DNA of 64,000 nucleotides, taken from contig UQYG01000009.1 of the NCBI GenBank assembly GCA_900545275.1, positions 65,218-129,217 on the forward strand, read 5' to 3'. This DNA comes from an uncultured Sutterella sp. GTDB taxonomy: Bacteria > Pseudomonadota > Gammaproteobacteria > Burkholderiales > Burkholderiaceae_F. Both the position numbers and the translations under genes were made by a program. The notes under the pieces are model-generated. The model was not told where the DNA came from. It searched no databases and saw only the letters and a program-made list of their open reading frames with translations. Shown here piece after piece: positions 27,108-34,991 of this stretch. Within the stretch, counting starts at the first letter, position 1. The number at the start of each line of letters is the position of its first letter.

Positions 27108-27413
27108 ATGGCAAAACTTGCTCTTATTAACCGCGAAGCCAAGCGCGCCGCTACGGTTGCCAAGTTCGCGGCCAAGCGCGCCGCCCTCAAGGCTATTATT
27201 AACGACGCTACCCGCTCGGTGGAAGAGCGCCTCGAAGCCCGTGCCAAGTTGCAGGCGCTTCCGCGCAACGCGAGCCCGGTTCGCCAGCGCAATCGTTGCG
27301 CTCTGACCGGTCGTCCCCGTGGCACGTTCCGCAAGTTCGGTCTGTGCCGTGGCATGATTCGTGACGCCGCCATGCGCGGTGACATTCCCGGCCTTGTGAA
27401 GGCCAGCTGGTAA
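27108..27413 (+). CDS. rpsN: 30S ribosomal protein S14, zinc-free type
   Basis: A 101-residue protein of the small-subunit head. RNASPVRQRNRCALTGRPRG and RKFGLCRGMIRD identify it. It is the long form without paired CxxC zinc ligands (only two isolated Cys). L36 in the next cluster does keep its zinc ligands. Confidence 0.97.
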   Translation: MAKLALINREAKRAATVAKFAAKRAALKAIINDATRSVEERLEARAKLQALPRNASPVRQRNRCALTGRPRGTFRKFGLCRGMIRDAAMRGDIPGLVKASW

Positions 27414-27429
27414 GCGAGGAGATTGCACA

Positions 27430-27825
27430 ATGAGTATGAGTGATCCGATCGCCGACATGCTGACCCGTATCCGTAACGGTCAGATTGTCGATAAGGCCGA
27501 AGTGGTTATGCCTTCCTCCAAGCTGAAGGTCGCCATTGCCAAGGTCCTTAAGGAAGAAGGCTACATTGACGGTTACACCGTCGTGGCCAATGAAGGTAAG
27601 CCCGAACTGCATGTCGGTTTGAAGTACTACGCCGGCCGTCCGGTTATCGAACGCATTGAACGCGTTTCGCGTCCCGGCCTCCGTATCTACAAGAACCATG
27701 GTTCGATTCCCCAGGTGATGAACGGTCTCGGCATCGCGATCGTTTCCACGCCGAAGGGCGTGATGACGGACCGCGCTGCGCGTGCGGCCGGCATCGGCGG
27801 TGAAGTTCTCTGCTACGTCGCCTAA
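27430..27825 (+). CDS. rpsH: 30S ribosomal protein S8
   Basis: A 131-residue assembly protein and, in E. coli, the translational repressor of the spc operon. MSDPIADMLTRIRN and the C-terminal GVMTDRAARAAGIGGEVLC are diagnostic. The RBS GAGGAG lies eight bases before the ATG at 27430; the ATG at 27436 is a less likely start. Confidence 0.97.
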   Translation: MSMSDPIADMLTRIRNGQIVDKAEVVMPSSKLKVAIAKVLKEEGYIDGYTVVANEGKPELHVGLKYYAGRPVIERIERVSRPGLRIYKNHGSIPQVMNGLGIAIVSTPKGVMTDRAARAAGIGGEVLCYVA

Positions 27826-27842
27826 GCCTGAAGGAGTGTGAA

Positions 27843-28376
27843 ATGAGTCGTATTGCCAAGATCCCGGTTCAGATCGTCAAGGGTGTTTCCTACACCCTTA
27901 CGAACGACACGATCACGGTCAAGGGCCCTGTGGGTGAAGTCTCGATGCACGTTCTTCCGTTCGTTACGATCACGGAAGAAAATGGTGCTCTGCATTTCGC
28001 CATGACGGTCGAAACGCGCGAAGCCAACGCCAACGTCGGCACGATGCGCGCTCTCGTCAACGACATGGTCAAGGGCTGCTCCGTCGGTTTCCAGAAGAAG
28101 CTCCAGTTGGTCGGCGTGGGTTACCGCGCGCAGGCCCAGGGCGACACCCTGAATCTTTCCCTCGGCTTCTCGCACCCGATCGCGCACAAGATGCCCGCCG
28201 GTGTGAAGGTCGAAACGCCCAGCCAGACGGAAATCGTCATCAAGGGCGCCGACAAGCAGAAGGTCGGTCAGACCGCTGCCGAAGTCCGTGCGTACCGTGC
28301 TCCCGAACCCTACAAGGGCAAGGGCGTCCGCTACGTCGACGAAGTTGTCGTGATCAAGGAAACGAAGAAGAAGTAA
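27843..28376 (+). CDS. rplF: 50S ribosomal protein L6
   Basis: A 177-residue protein near the factor-binding site. SRIAKIPVQIVKGV starts the protein; the C-terminal repeat holds GADKQKVGQTAAEVRAYR and EPYKGKGVRY. RBS AAGGAG. Usual spc position. Confidence 0.98.
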   Translation: MSRIAKIPVQIVKGVSYTLTNDTITVKGPVGEVSMHVLPFVTITEENGALHFAMTVETREANANVGTMRALVNDMVKGCSVGFQKKLQLVGVGYRAQAQGDTLNLSLGFSHPIAHKMPAGVKVETPSQTEIVIKGADKQKVGQTAAEVRAYRAPEPYKGKGVRYVDEVVVIKETKKK

Positions 28377-28391
28377 TCGAGGACCTTCAAG

Positions 28392-28760
28392 ATGATCAAC
28401 AAGAAACAAAGCCGTTTGCGTCGTGCGCGTGCCACGCGCGCCCGCATTTTGTTGCAGAAGGTCGATCGCCTGACGGTTCATCGTACCAATCTGCACATCT
28501 ACGCCAGCATCATTTCGGCCGACAACGGCCGCACGCTGGTTTCGGCCTCCACGGTCGAACCCGAAGTCCGCGCTCAGCTCGCGAATGTGACGGGTCGTGG
28601 TGGCAACATTGCCGCCGCCAAGATCGTCGGCGCGCGTATCGCCGAAAAGGCCAAGGCTGCCGGTATCGAATCCTGCGCCTTCGACCGTTCCGGCTACCGT
28701 TTCCATGGCCGTGTCGCCGCGCTCGCCGAAGCTGCGCGCGAAGCCGGCCTCAAGTTCTAA
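28392..28760 (+). CDS. rplR: 50S ribosomal protein L18
   Basis: A 122-residue 5S rRNA-binding protein. KKQSRLRRARATRAR and FDRSGYRFHGRVAALAEAAREAGLKF are diagnostic. The RBS GAGG lies upstream of the ATG; rpsE follows after nine bases. Confidence 0.98.
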   Translation: MINKKQSRLRRARATRARILLQKVDRLTVHRTNLHIYASIISADNGRTLVSASTVEPEVRAQLANVTGRGGNIAAAKIVGARIAEKAKAAGIESCAFDRSGYRFHGRVAALAEAAREAGLKF

Positions 28761-28769
28761 GAGGAGCTT

Positions 28770-29288
28770 ATGGCTAAGGTTCAAGCTAAAAACGCGGTCG
28801 AAGAACTCGACGACGGTCTGCGTGAAAAGATGATCGCGGTCAACCGCGTCACGAAGGTTGTGAAGGGCGGCCGCATTCTCGCTTTCGCCGCTCTCACGGT
28901 TGTTGGCGACGGCGACGGCCGTATCGGCATGGGTACGGGTAAGTCCCGTGAAGTGCCGCAGTCCGTCTCCAAGGCGATGGAACGCGCCCGTCACACGATG
29001 AAGCGCGTCCCGCTCAAGAACGGCACGCTGCATCACGCTGTCGAAGGCCGTCACGGCTCTTCGCGCGTCATCATGATGCCCGCTCCGGAAGGCACCGGCG
29101 TGATCGCCGGCGGCCCGATGCGTGCGGTTTGCGATGCCGTCGGCATCCGCAACGTCGTTGCCAAGGCCTACGGTTCCACGAACCCCTACAACCTCGTTCG
29201 TGCCACCCTCAACGCTCTGAGCAACCTTCGTAGCCCGTCCGAAATCGCTGCCAAGCGTGGCAAGACGGTCGAAGAACTGCTCGGTTAA
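28770..29288 (+). CDS. rpsE: 30S ribosomal protein S5
   Basis: A 172-residue fidelity protein. The double-stranded-RNA-binding-like N-terminal domain (VNRVTKVVKGGRILAFAAL) and GVIAGGPMRAVCDAVGI are present. The spectinomycin loop (TKVVKGGR) looks wild-type. RBS AGAGGAG. Confidence 0.98.
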   Translation: MAKVQAKNAVEELDDGLREKMIAVNRVTKVVKGGRILAFAALTVVGDGDGRIGMGTGKSREVPQSVSKAMERARHTMKRVPLKNGTLHHAVEGRHGSSRVIMMPAPEGTGVIAGGPMRAVCDAVGIRNVVAKAYGSTNPYNLVRATLNALSNLRSPSEIAAKRGKTVEELLG

Positions 29289-29304
29289 TCAGGAGACCTA
29301 AACC

Positions 29305-29487
29305 ATGTCCGACAAGAAGACCGTTAAGGTTACTCTGGTTAAGAGCCCCATCGGGACGAAGGCGGATCATCGTGCCACGTTGCTCGGCCTGGGCTTGAAG
29401 AAGCTCAACCAGAGCCGCGTTCTCGAAGATACCCCTGCCGTGCGCGGCATGATCACCAAGGTCGCCTATCTTGTGCGCGCCGAATGA
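29305..29487 (+). CDS. rpmD: 50S ribosomal protein L30
   Basis: A 60-residue protein with VKVTLVKSPIGTKADHRATLLGLGL in sections and PAVRGMITKVAYLV at the end. Bacterial-type length. RBS AGGAGACC. Its stop lies just before the rplO leader. Confidence 0.97.
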   Translation: MSDKKTVKVTLVKSPIGTKADHRATLLGLGLKKLNQSRVLEDTPAVRGMITKVAYLVRAE

Positions 29488-29504
29488 TCGAGAGGATTAC
29501 AGAA

Positions 29505-29939
29505 ATGCGTTTGAATACGATCAAGCCCGCTGAGGGCTCGAAGCACCCCCGTCACCGCGTCGGTCGCGGTGTCGGCAGCGGCTGGGGCAAGACTGCCGGT
29601 CGCGGCCACAAGGGTCAGAAGTCGCGTGCCGGCGGCTTCCACAAGGTCGGTTTCGAAGGCGGTCAGATGCCGATGTATCGCCGTCTCCCGAAGCGCGGCT
29701 TTACCTCGCTCACCCGCAAGTTCTGCGAGGTTGTGCGTCTTTCCGATTTGGAACGTATCGGTGTTGAAGAGGTCGATCTCAACGTCCTGAAGGAAGTTGG
29801 CGTCGTCTCCGAACTCGCTCAGTCCGCCCGCGTCATCCTTTCGGGTTCGATTACCCGCAAGGTTGTCGTTCGCGGTCTCGGCGTCACCAAGGGCGCCCGC
29901 GCCGCTATCGAAGCGGTCGGCGGCTCCGTGGCTGAATAA
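29505..29939 (+). CDS. rplO: 50S ribosomal protein L15
   Basis: A 144-residue late-assembly protein. I chose the ATG before RLNTIKPAEGSKHPRHRVGRG, with AGAGGA eight bases upstream; an upstream ATG at 29484 overlaps rpmD. The Gly/Arg/Lys-rich N-terminus (GKTAGRGHKGQKSRAGG) is diagnostic. Confidence 0.97.
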   Translation: MRLNTIKPAEGSKHPRHRVGRGVGSGWGKTAGRGHKGQKSRAGGFHKVGFEGGQMPMYRRLPKRGFTSLTRKFCEVVRLSDLERIGVEEVDLNVLKEVGVVSELAQSARVILSGSITRKVVVRGLGVTKGARAAIEAVGGSVAE

Positions 29940-29963
29940 TTCCAAATTTGAGAGGACACCGAC

Positions 29964-31295
29964 GTGGCGACCAGCTCTAGCTCTAAGCAACAGTCGGGCC
30001 TCAGCAAGTACGGCGACCTTAAGGGTCGCCTGATCTTCCTAGCGCTCGCTCTTGTTGTTTACCGAATCGGGGCACATGTTCCCGTTCCCGGTATCGACCC
30101 CGACACCCTCAAGCAGCTCTTCAACGATCAGCAGGGGGGCATTCTCGGGCTCTTCAACATGTTCTCCGGTGGCGCCTTGTCGCGCTTCTCGGTTTTTGCG
30201 CTCGGCATCATGCCCTACATCTCTGCATCGATCATCATGCAGATGCTGTCGTATGTGCTGCCGTCGCTTGAAGCATTGCGCAAAGAGGGCGAATCGGGAC
30301 GTCGCAAGATCACCCAGTACACGCGTTACGGTACGCTGTTGCTGGGGCTCTTCCAGGGTTTCGGCATCGCCGTCGCTCTGGAAAGCCAACCCGGTTTGGT
30401 GTTGGACCCGGGCTTCATGTTCCGGATCACCACCACCATTTCGCTTCTCACCGGAACGATGTTCCTCATGTGGCTCGGTGAACAGATCACGGAACGTGGT
30501 CTGGGCAACGGGATCTCGATCATCATCTTCGCCGGTATCGTGGCCGGTTTGCCCAGCGGTGCCTCTGGTCTCTTCCAGTTGGTTTCCACCGGTGCCATCA
30601 GCCCGCTCGCCGCGATTTTTGTGATCGCCATCGTTCTGGCCGTTACGGCTTTCGTCGTGTTCATCGAACGCGGCCAGCGCCGTATTACCGTCAACTATGC
30701 CAAGCGCCAGATTGGCAACAGGATGTACGGCGGGCAGAGTTCGTATCTGCCTCTCAAGATGAACATGTCGGGTGTGATCCCCCCGATTTTCGCTTCGTCT
30801 CTGATCCTGTTCCCGGCAACGCTGGCCGGCTGGTTCACCTCCGGCGACTCCACTCGCTGGATCCGTGACCTTGCCGCTTCGTTGTCGCCTGGTCAGCCCC
30901 TTTACACCTTGCTGTATGCGGTGCTGATCGTCTTCTTCGCTTATTTCTACACGGCGTTGGTTTTCAACCCGAAGGAAACCGCGGAGAATCTGAAAAAGGG
31001 CGGTGCGTTCATCCCGGGGATCCGCCCGGGGGATCAGACGGCTCGCTACATTGACCGGGTGCTTCTGCGCCTCACTTTGGGCGGTGCCGTTTATCTTGTG
31101 TTCGTGTGCCTTGTGCCGGAGTTTTTGAACCTTCGCTTCAACGTCCCCTTCTATTTCGGCGGCACTTCGCTGCTGATTGCAGTGGTCGTGACGATGGACT
31201 TCATGAGCCAGGTTCAGGCCTACATGATGACGCATCAGTATGAAAGTCTTCTTCGGAAGACCAACTTCCGATTGGGCAACGACAAGCGCAAGTGA
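29964..31295 (+). CDS. secY: Preprotein translocase subunit SecY
   Basis: A 443-residue channel protein with ten membrane segments. It starts with GTG at 29964 after GAGAGGACACC. The plug-region motif FALGIMPYISASIIMQ and the TERGLGNGISIIIFAGI segment are typical. It is normally followed by infA and rpmJ; here a terminator comes next and infA is absent. Confidence 0.97.
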   Translation: MATSSSSKQQSGLSKYGDLKGRLIFLALALVVYRIGAHVPVPGIDPDTLKQLFNDQQGGILGLFNMFSGGALSRFSVFALGIMPYISASIIMQMLSYVLPSLEALRKEGESGRRKITQYTRYGTLLLGLFQGFGIAVALESQPGLVLDPGFMFRITTTISLLTGTMFLMWLGEQITERGLGNGISIIIFAGIVAGLPSGASGLFQLVSTGAISPLAAIFVIAIVLAVTAFVVFIERGQRRITVNYAKRQIGNRMYGGQSSYLPLKMNMSGVIPPIFASSLILFPATLAGWFTSGDSTRWIRDLAASLSPGQPLYTLLYAVLIVFFAYFYTALVFNPKETAENLKKGGAFIPGIRPGDQTARYIDRVLLRLTLGGAVYLVFVCLVPEFLNLRFNVPFYFGGTSLLIAVVVTMDFMSQVQAYMMTHQYESLLRKTNFRLGNDKRK

Positions 31296-31458
31296 TTGCC
31301 AGTTGTTTGATCGGTGCCCCGTGGCGACGCTCGCGGGCCTAGCCTGACGAATCCGGATCCGGATGTAAATGAGGGACGCTTCATGAACATGAAGCGTCCC
31401 CATTTTTAGTGGATTTCGGAAGATTCGAGCGTGGATTGCACTACGATCCCGTTTTGAG
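31296..31458 (+). other. secY-rpmJ gap without infA
   Basis: No open frame resembling IF1 (about 72 residues) exists between 31296 and 31548. The stretch holds a small repeat (ATCCGGATCCGGAT), the terminator at 31373 and the rpmJ promoter. Confidence 0.7.
31373..31409 (+). terminator. Intrinsic terminator after secY
   Basis: GGGACGCTTCAT-GAAC-ATGAAGCGTCCC is a perfect 12-bp stem with a four-base loop, followed by CATTTTTAG. It ends the spc transcript before rpmJ. Confidence 0.9.
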
Positions 31459-31493
31459 TTGCATTGAGGCTAAAGCTGTTGTATGCTTTAGCC
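31459..31493 (+). promoter_or_regulatory. Promoter of the rpmJ (alpha) cluster overlapping an inverted repeat
   Basis: TTGCAT (31459-31464), 17 bases, TATGCT (31482-31487). GGCTAAAGC (31468-31476) in the spacer pairs with GCTTTAGCC (31485-31493), whose first bases are the last bases of the -10. The expected start lies just after the repeat. Confidence 0.65.
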
Positions 31494-31548
31494 CTTTCCG
31501 CCATGTGGGCATTATTTTTCCGTGCAGCATTTGCACGTGGAGATGAGA

Positions 31549-31662
31549 ATGAAGGTTAACGCTTCGGTCAAAAAAATGTGCCGCAAGTGCAAGATCATTA
31601 AGCGCAAAGGCGTCGTTCGTGTGATCTGCGCTGATCCGCGTCACAAGCAGCGTCAAGGCTAA
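31549..31662 (+). CDS. rpmJ: 50S ribosomal protein L36, zinc-binding type
   Basis: A 37-residue protein read directly from the sequence: it starts MKVNASVKKMCRKCKII and ends RHKQRQG. The zinc ligands CRKC, Cys and His (CADPRH) are intact, so this is the C+ form. I chose the second of two near ATG codons (31549) because GGAG lies six bases before it and the length matches the family. rpsM follows after 12 bases. Confidence 0.95.
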   Translation: MKVNASVKKMCRKCKIIKRKGVVRVICADPRHKQRQG

Positions 31663-31674
31663 AGAGGTAACAGA

Positions 31675-32040
31675 ATGGCTCGTATCGCCGGTATTAACAT
31701 TCCGCCGCATCAGCACGCCGAAATCGGTCTGACCGCCATCTATGGCATCGGCCGTCCTCGTGCGCGCACGATTCTCGATTCCTGCGGCATCGAATATTCC
31801 AAGAAGATCAAGGATCTTTCCGACGCCGAACTCGAACGCATCCGCGATGCCGTTTCGAAGATCACGGTCGAAGGCGACCTGCGTCGTGAAATCCAGTTGT
31901 CGATCAAGCGTTTGATCGACCTCGGCACCTATCGTGGCATGCGTCACCGCAAGGGTCTCCCCTGCCGCGGTCAGCGCACTCGCACCAACGCCCGCACCCG
32001 CAAGGGCCCGCGCAAGGTCGGTGTCACGCTCAAGAAGTAA
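31675..32040 (+). CDS. rpsM: 30S ribosomal protein S13
   Basis: A 121-residue head protein at the B1 bridges. ARIAGINIPPHQHAEIGL and the C-terminal GQRTRTNARTRKGPRK are diagnostic. RBS AGAGGTAAC. Order rpmJ-rpsM-rpsK-rpsD is the standard alpha order. Confidence 0.98.
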   Translation: MARIAGINIPPHQHAEIGLTAIYGIGRPRARTILDSCGIEYSKKIKDLSDAELERIRDAVSKITVEGDLRREIQLSIKRLIDLGTYRGMRHRKGLPCRGQRTRTNARTRKGPRKVGVTLKK

Positions 32041-32052
32041 CAAAGGATAACT

Positions 32053-32460
32053 ATGGCTGGCAATAATTCCAAGCAGGCTGCTTCGCAGCGTGCTCGTAAG
32101 AAGGTCAAGAAGGTCGTGACGGAAGGCATCGCCCACGTGCACGCTTCCTTCAACAACACGATCATCACGATCACCGACCGCCAGGGCAACGCGATTGCCG
32201 CGTCGTCTTCCGGCGCTCAGGGTTTCAAGGGCTCGCGTAAGTCCACGCCGTTTGCGGCTCAGGTTGCCGCCGACGTCGCCGGCAAGCAGGCTCAGGAATA
32301 CGGTCTCAAGAGCGTTGAAGTCCGTATTTGGGGCCCCGGTCCCGGCCGCGAATCGTCCGTCCGCGCTCTGAATGCTCTCGGCATTCGCGTGACGTCGATT
32401 CAGGATGTGACGCCGATTCCGCACAACGGTGTGCGTCCCTCCAAGCGTCGCCGCGTCTAA
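32053..32460 (+). CDS. rpsK: 30S ribosomal protein S11
   Basis: A 135-residue platform protein near the Shine-Dalgarno helix. AHVHASFNNTIITITDRQGN and the terminal GVRPSKRRRV are diagnostic. A 103-base spacer with two inverted repeats precedes rpsD. Confidence 0.98.
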   Translation: MAGNNSKQAASQRARKKVKKVVTEGIAHVHASFNNTIITITDRQGNAIAASSSGAQGFKGSRKSTPFAAQVAADVAGKQAQEYGLKSVEVRIWGPGPGRESSVRALNALGIRVTSIQDVTPIPHNGVRPSKRRRV

Positions 32461-32563
32461 TCACAAGTTCAAGAATTTCTGTTGTATCCCGTGTCCACTT
32501 GCATAACTGAGGCACGTGGACTGAATGTAGGCGATACCTACAGGATAAGAGAGGCATTTTTAA
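32461..32563 (+). promoter_or_regulatory. rpsK-rpsD spacer with two inverted repeats
   Basis: GTCCAC and GTGGAC flank TTGCATAACTGAGGCAC, and TGTAGG-CGATA-CCTACA (about 32526-32542) forms a short-loop hairpin before the rpsD RBS AGAGAGG. A promoter is not clear. S4 is the autoregulator of the alpha operon in E. coli, so an S4 site is possible. Confidence 0.35.
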
Positions 32564-33190
32564 ATGGCACGATATCTCGGTCCTAAGCTCAAGCTTTCGC
32601 GTCGCGAAGGCGTTGATCTTAATTTGAAGAGCGCCCGTCGTTCGTTTGAATCCAAAGTCAAGGACGTCGGTTCCAAGCCGGGCCAGCACGGTAAGATTTC
32701 CGGAGCCCGCATGTCCGACTACGGCAACCAGATGCGCGAAACGCAGAAGGCCAAGCGTCTGTACGGTGTGCTCGAACGTCAGTTCCGCCGCTATTTTGCG
32801 GAAGCTTCCCGCCGTCGTGGCAACACCGGCGAGACGCTCTTTCAGCTCCTTGAGAGCCGTCTTGACAACGTCGTCTATCGCATGGGCTTCGGTTCGACCC
32901 GCGCGGAAGCCCGTCAGCTTGTCAGCCACGGCGCCATCCTCGTCAACGGCAAGAAGGTGAACATTCCTTCTTACAACGTCAAGGCCGGCGACGTCATCTC
33001 CGTGCGCGAAAAGGCCCAGAAGCAGGCTCGTATCATCGAAGCGCTCGACCTCGCTCAGCAGAACGGTTTCCCGGGCTGGGTCTCTGTCGACGCCAAGAAG
33101 TTCGAAGGTACGTTCAAGAACGTTCCCGCTCGTGATGAAGTGGCTCACGAAATCAACGAAGCCCTCATCATCGAACGTTATTCCCGCTAA
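32564..33190 (+). CDS. rpsD: 30S ribosomal protein S4
   Basis: A 208-residue primary rRNA-binding protein. ARYLGPKLKLSRREGVDL starts it; the S4 domain (residues about 97-160) has LESRLDNVVYRMGF and SHGAILVNGKKV. It is the non-zinc form (no CxxC at the N-terminus). A terminator separates it from rpoA, with which it is usually cotranscribed. Confidence 0.98.
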   Translation: MARYLGPKLKLSRREGVDLNLKSARRSFESKVKDVGSKPGQHGKISGARMSDYGNQMRETQKAKRLYGVLERQFRRYFAEASRRRGNTGETLFQLLESRLDNVVYRMGFGSTRAEARQLVSHGAILVNGKKVNIPSYNVKAGDVISVREKAQKQARIIEALDLAQQNGFPGWVSVDAKKFEGTFKNVPARDEVAHEINEALIIERYSR

Positions 33191-33256
33191 TAGGGTCGCC
33201 CACAAGTCCCGTCGTCCGACGTGTAGTGCGCGTCGGGCGGCGAATGCGGAAAAGAG

Positions 33257-33289
33257 AAATGCGGTCCCCGTGCGGGGGCCGCATTTTTG
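33257..33289 (+). terminator. Intrinsic terminator between rpsD and rpoA
   Basis: ATGCGGTCCCC-GTGC-GGGGGCCGCAT is an 11-bp stem with one G-U pair, followed by T5. Confidence 0.88.
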
Positions 33290-33332
33290 CTCTGTGCGAA
33301 TCCAGAAGAAAGCTTGTTTTTCTCCCGGGTTT

Positions 33333-33393
33333 GCCCCGAGGGCTTACAATCCGGATGTGCGGTTTTTCGGTCCCGCCTCCTCAACGACCGAAA
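33333..33393 (+). promoter_or_regulatory. Putative rpoA -10 element and leader hairpin
   Basis: TACAAT (33345-33350) is a good -10 without a matching -35; GCCC-CGA-GGGC (33333-33343) sits just upstream. In the leader, TTTCGGTC (33365-33372) pairs with GACCGAAA (33386-33393). A separate promoter is needed because a terminator follows rpsD. Confidence 0.45.
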
Positions 33394-33451
33394 TCACCCT
33401 AACAGCCTTATCGGTGTAACGAGCCGAGGGTATTGCAATAGGAATTTCAAC

Positions 33452-34453
33452 ATGGCTAATACTGCCCTTCTGAAGCCCACCTCGGTGGAAGTCGAAGTCG
33501 ATCCGACCAACCCGAACCGTGCGGTCGTCACGCTCGAACCGTTCGAACGCGGATACGGTCACACGCTCGGGAATGCTCTTCGCCGCATTCTTCTGAGCTC
33601 CATGATCGGTTATGCGCCCACCGAAGCTCAGATCACGGGGGTCGTTCACGAATACTCGCAGATCGATGGTGTGCTCGAAGACGTTGTGGACATCCTGCTC
33701 AACCTTAAGGGCGTGGTGTTCAAGCTTGAGGGCCGTGACGACGTCACGCTCACGTTGCGCAAGGAAGGCGACGGTGTCGTCACCGCTGCGGATTTTGAAC
33801 TGCCGCACGACGTTTCGATCGTCAATCCCGACCACGTCATTGCTCATCTCTCGGGCGGTCGTCTTGAAATGCAGATCAAGGTCGAAAAAGGCCGCGGCTA
33901 CCAGCCCGGCGACGTTCGCGCCTTCCACGACGACTATTCGAAGAACGTGATCGGCCGCATCATCATGGACGCCTCCTTCTCGCCGATCTCGCGCGTTTCC
34001 TATCAGGTTCTTGCCGCCCGCGTCGCTCAGCGCACGGACCTCGACAAGCTGGAACTCACGATCGAAACGAACGGTGCCGTGACGCCTGAAGACGCTCTGC
34101 GCGATGCCGTGCGCATTCTGCAGGATCAGCTCTCCGTCTTCGGTTCCATCGTCGGCGAAGCTACCGCGGATGAGACCGAAGAGGAAGAAGAGGACACCAC
34201 GCCTCCGCTCGATCCGATTCTCCTGCGTCCTGTCGACGACCTCGAACTGACGGTCCGTTCCGCCAACTGCCTCAAGGCCGAAAACATTTACTACATCGGC
34301 GACCTGATCCAGCGCACGGAAAACGAACTGCTCAAGACCCCGAACCTCGGCCGCAAGTCCTTGAACGAAATCAAGGAAGTGCTCGCCGCGCACGGTCTTA
34401 CGCTCGGTTCTCGTCTCGAAAATTGGCCGCCCGCCAATCTCGATCACATCTAA
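33452..34453 (+). CDS. rpoA: RNA polymerase alpha subunit
   Basis: A 333-residue subunit that starts polymerase assembly. The N-terminal domain holds FERGYGHTLGNALRRILLSSM; an acidic linker (DETEEEEED, about residues 240-249) leads to the C-terminal domain with RSANCLKAENIYYIGDLIQ, which contacts UP elements. I chose the ATG before ANTALLKPT, with AATAGGA upstream. rplQ, normally next, is absent. Confidence 0.98.
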   Translation: MANTALLKPTSVEVEVDPTNPNRAVVTLEPFERGYGHTLGNALRRILLSSMIGYAPTEAQITGVVHEYSQIDGVLEDVVDILLNLKGVVFKLEGRDDVTLTLRKEGDGVVTAADFELPHDVSIVNPDHVIAHLSGGRLEMQIKVEKGRGYQPGDVRAFHDDYSKNVIGRIIMDASFSPISRVSYQVLAARVAQRTDLDKLELTIETNGAVTPEDALRDAVRILQDQLSVFGSIVGEATADETEEEEEDTTPPLDPILLRPVDDLELTVRSANCLKAENIYYIGDLIQRTENELLKTPNLGRKSLNEIKEVLAAHGLTLGSRLENWPPANLDHI

Positions 34454-34468
34454 TCGACGCGATCACGC

Positions 34469-34506
34469 AAAAGGCGTTGAGCTCCATCGGGGCTCGCGCC
34501 TTTTCT
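34469..34506 (+). terminator. Intrinsic terminator after rpoA
   Basis: AAAAGGCG (34469-34476) pairs with CGCCTTTT (34497-34504), with an inner AGCTCC-GGGGCT stem. It lies 15 bases after the rpoA stop and closes the ribosomal cluster. Confidence 0.8.
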
Positions 34507-34525
34507 TTCGTTTGGGAGAAGCAAG

Positions 34526-34912
34526 GTGGACGAACTCCGCATCGACAAGTGGCTCTGGGCGGCCCGTTTCTTCAAGACCCGCTCCATCGCCCAGGAGGAG
34601 GTTTCACTCGGGCGCGTGCTCCTCAACGGGCAGCGCGCGAAACCCTCGCGCGACGTCAAGCCCGGCGACCGACTCGAGATTCACCGTTCGGGAGAGGTCT
34701 TTCACGTGTACGTGGAGGCGCTCTCCAATCAACGCGGACCCGCCGAGGCCGCTCAGAAGCTCTATCGCGAGACGCCCGAGAGTCTGGCCGCGCGCATGGA
34801 GGCCAAGGAGCGCCGCAAGGTCGCCTTCGAGCCCGCCGACGCGATTCGGCAGGGTCGTCCGACGAAGCGCGAAGGGCGAAAGCTGCGCGCCTGGCAGGAT
34901 CAGTGGAGCTGA
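34526..34912 (+). CDS. hslR: S4-domain heat-shock protein HslR (Hsp15)
   Basis: A 128-residue RNA-binding protein with an N-terminal S4 domain (LRIDKWLWAARFFKTRSIA, then VLLNGQRAKPSRDVKPGD). In E. coli Hsp15 binds 50S subunits carrying nascent peptidyl-tRNA and helps recycle them. The C-terminal tail is basic. The start is GTG at 34526 after GGGAGAAGCAAG. It occupies the site after rpoA where rplQ is expected. The domain is certain, the Hsp15 role likely. Confidence 0.87.
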   Translation: MDELRIDKWLWAARFFKTRSIAQEEVSLGRVLLNGQRAKPSRDVKPGDRLEIHRSGEVFHVYVEALSNQRGPAEAAQKLYRETPESLAARMEAKERRKVAFEPADAIRQGRPTKREGRKLRAWQDQWS

Positions 34913-34936
34913 CTTCGACTGTCGGAGCCCGAAACG

Positions 34937-34974
34937 AAAAACACCCCGCCGAATTTTGTTCGACGGGGTGTTTT
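34937..34974. terminator. Bidirectional terminator between hslR and hemB
   Basis: AAAACACCCCG (34938-34948) pairs with CGGGGTGTTTT (34964-34974); A and T runs on both sides let it serve the converging genes on both strands. Confidence 0.9.
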
Positions 34975-34991
34975 GCCGTGAGGCTCTGCGA

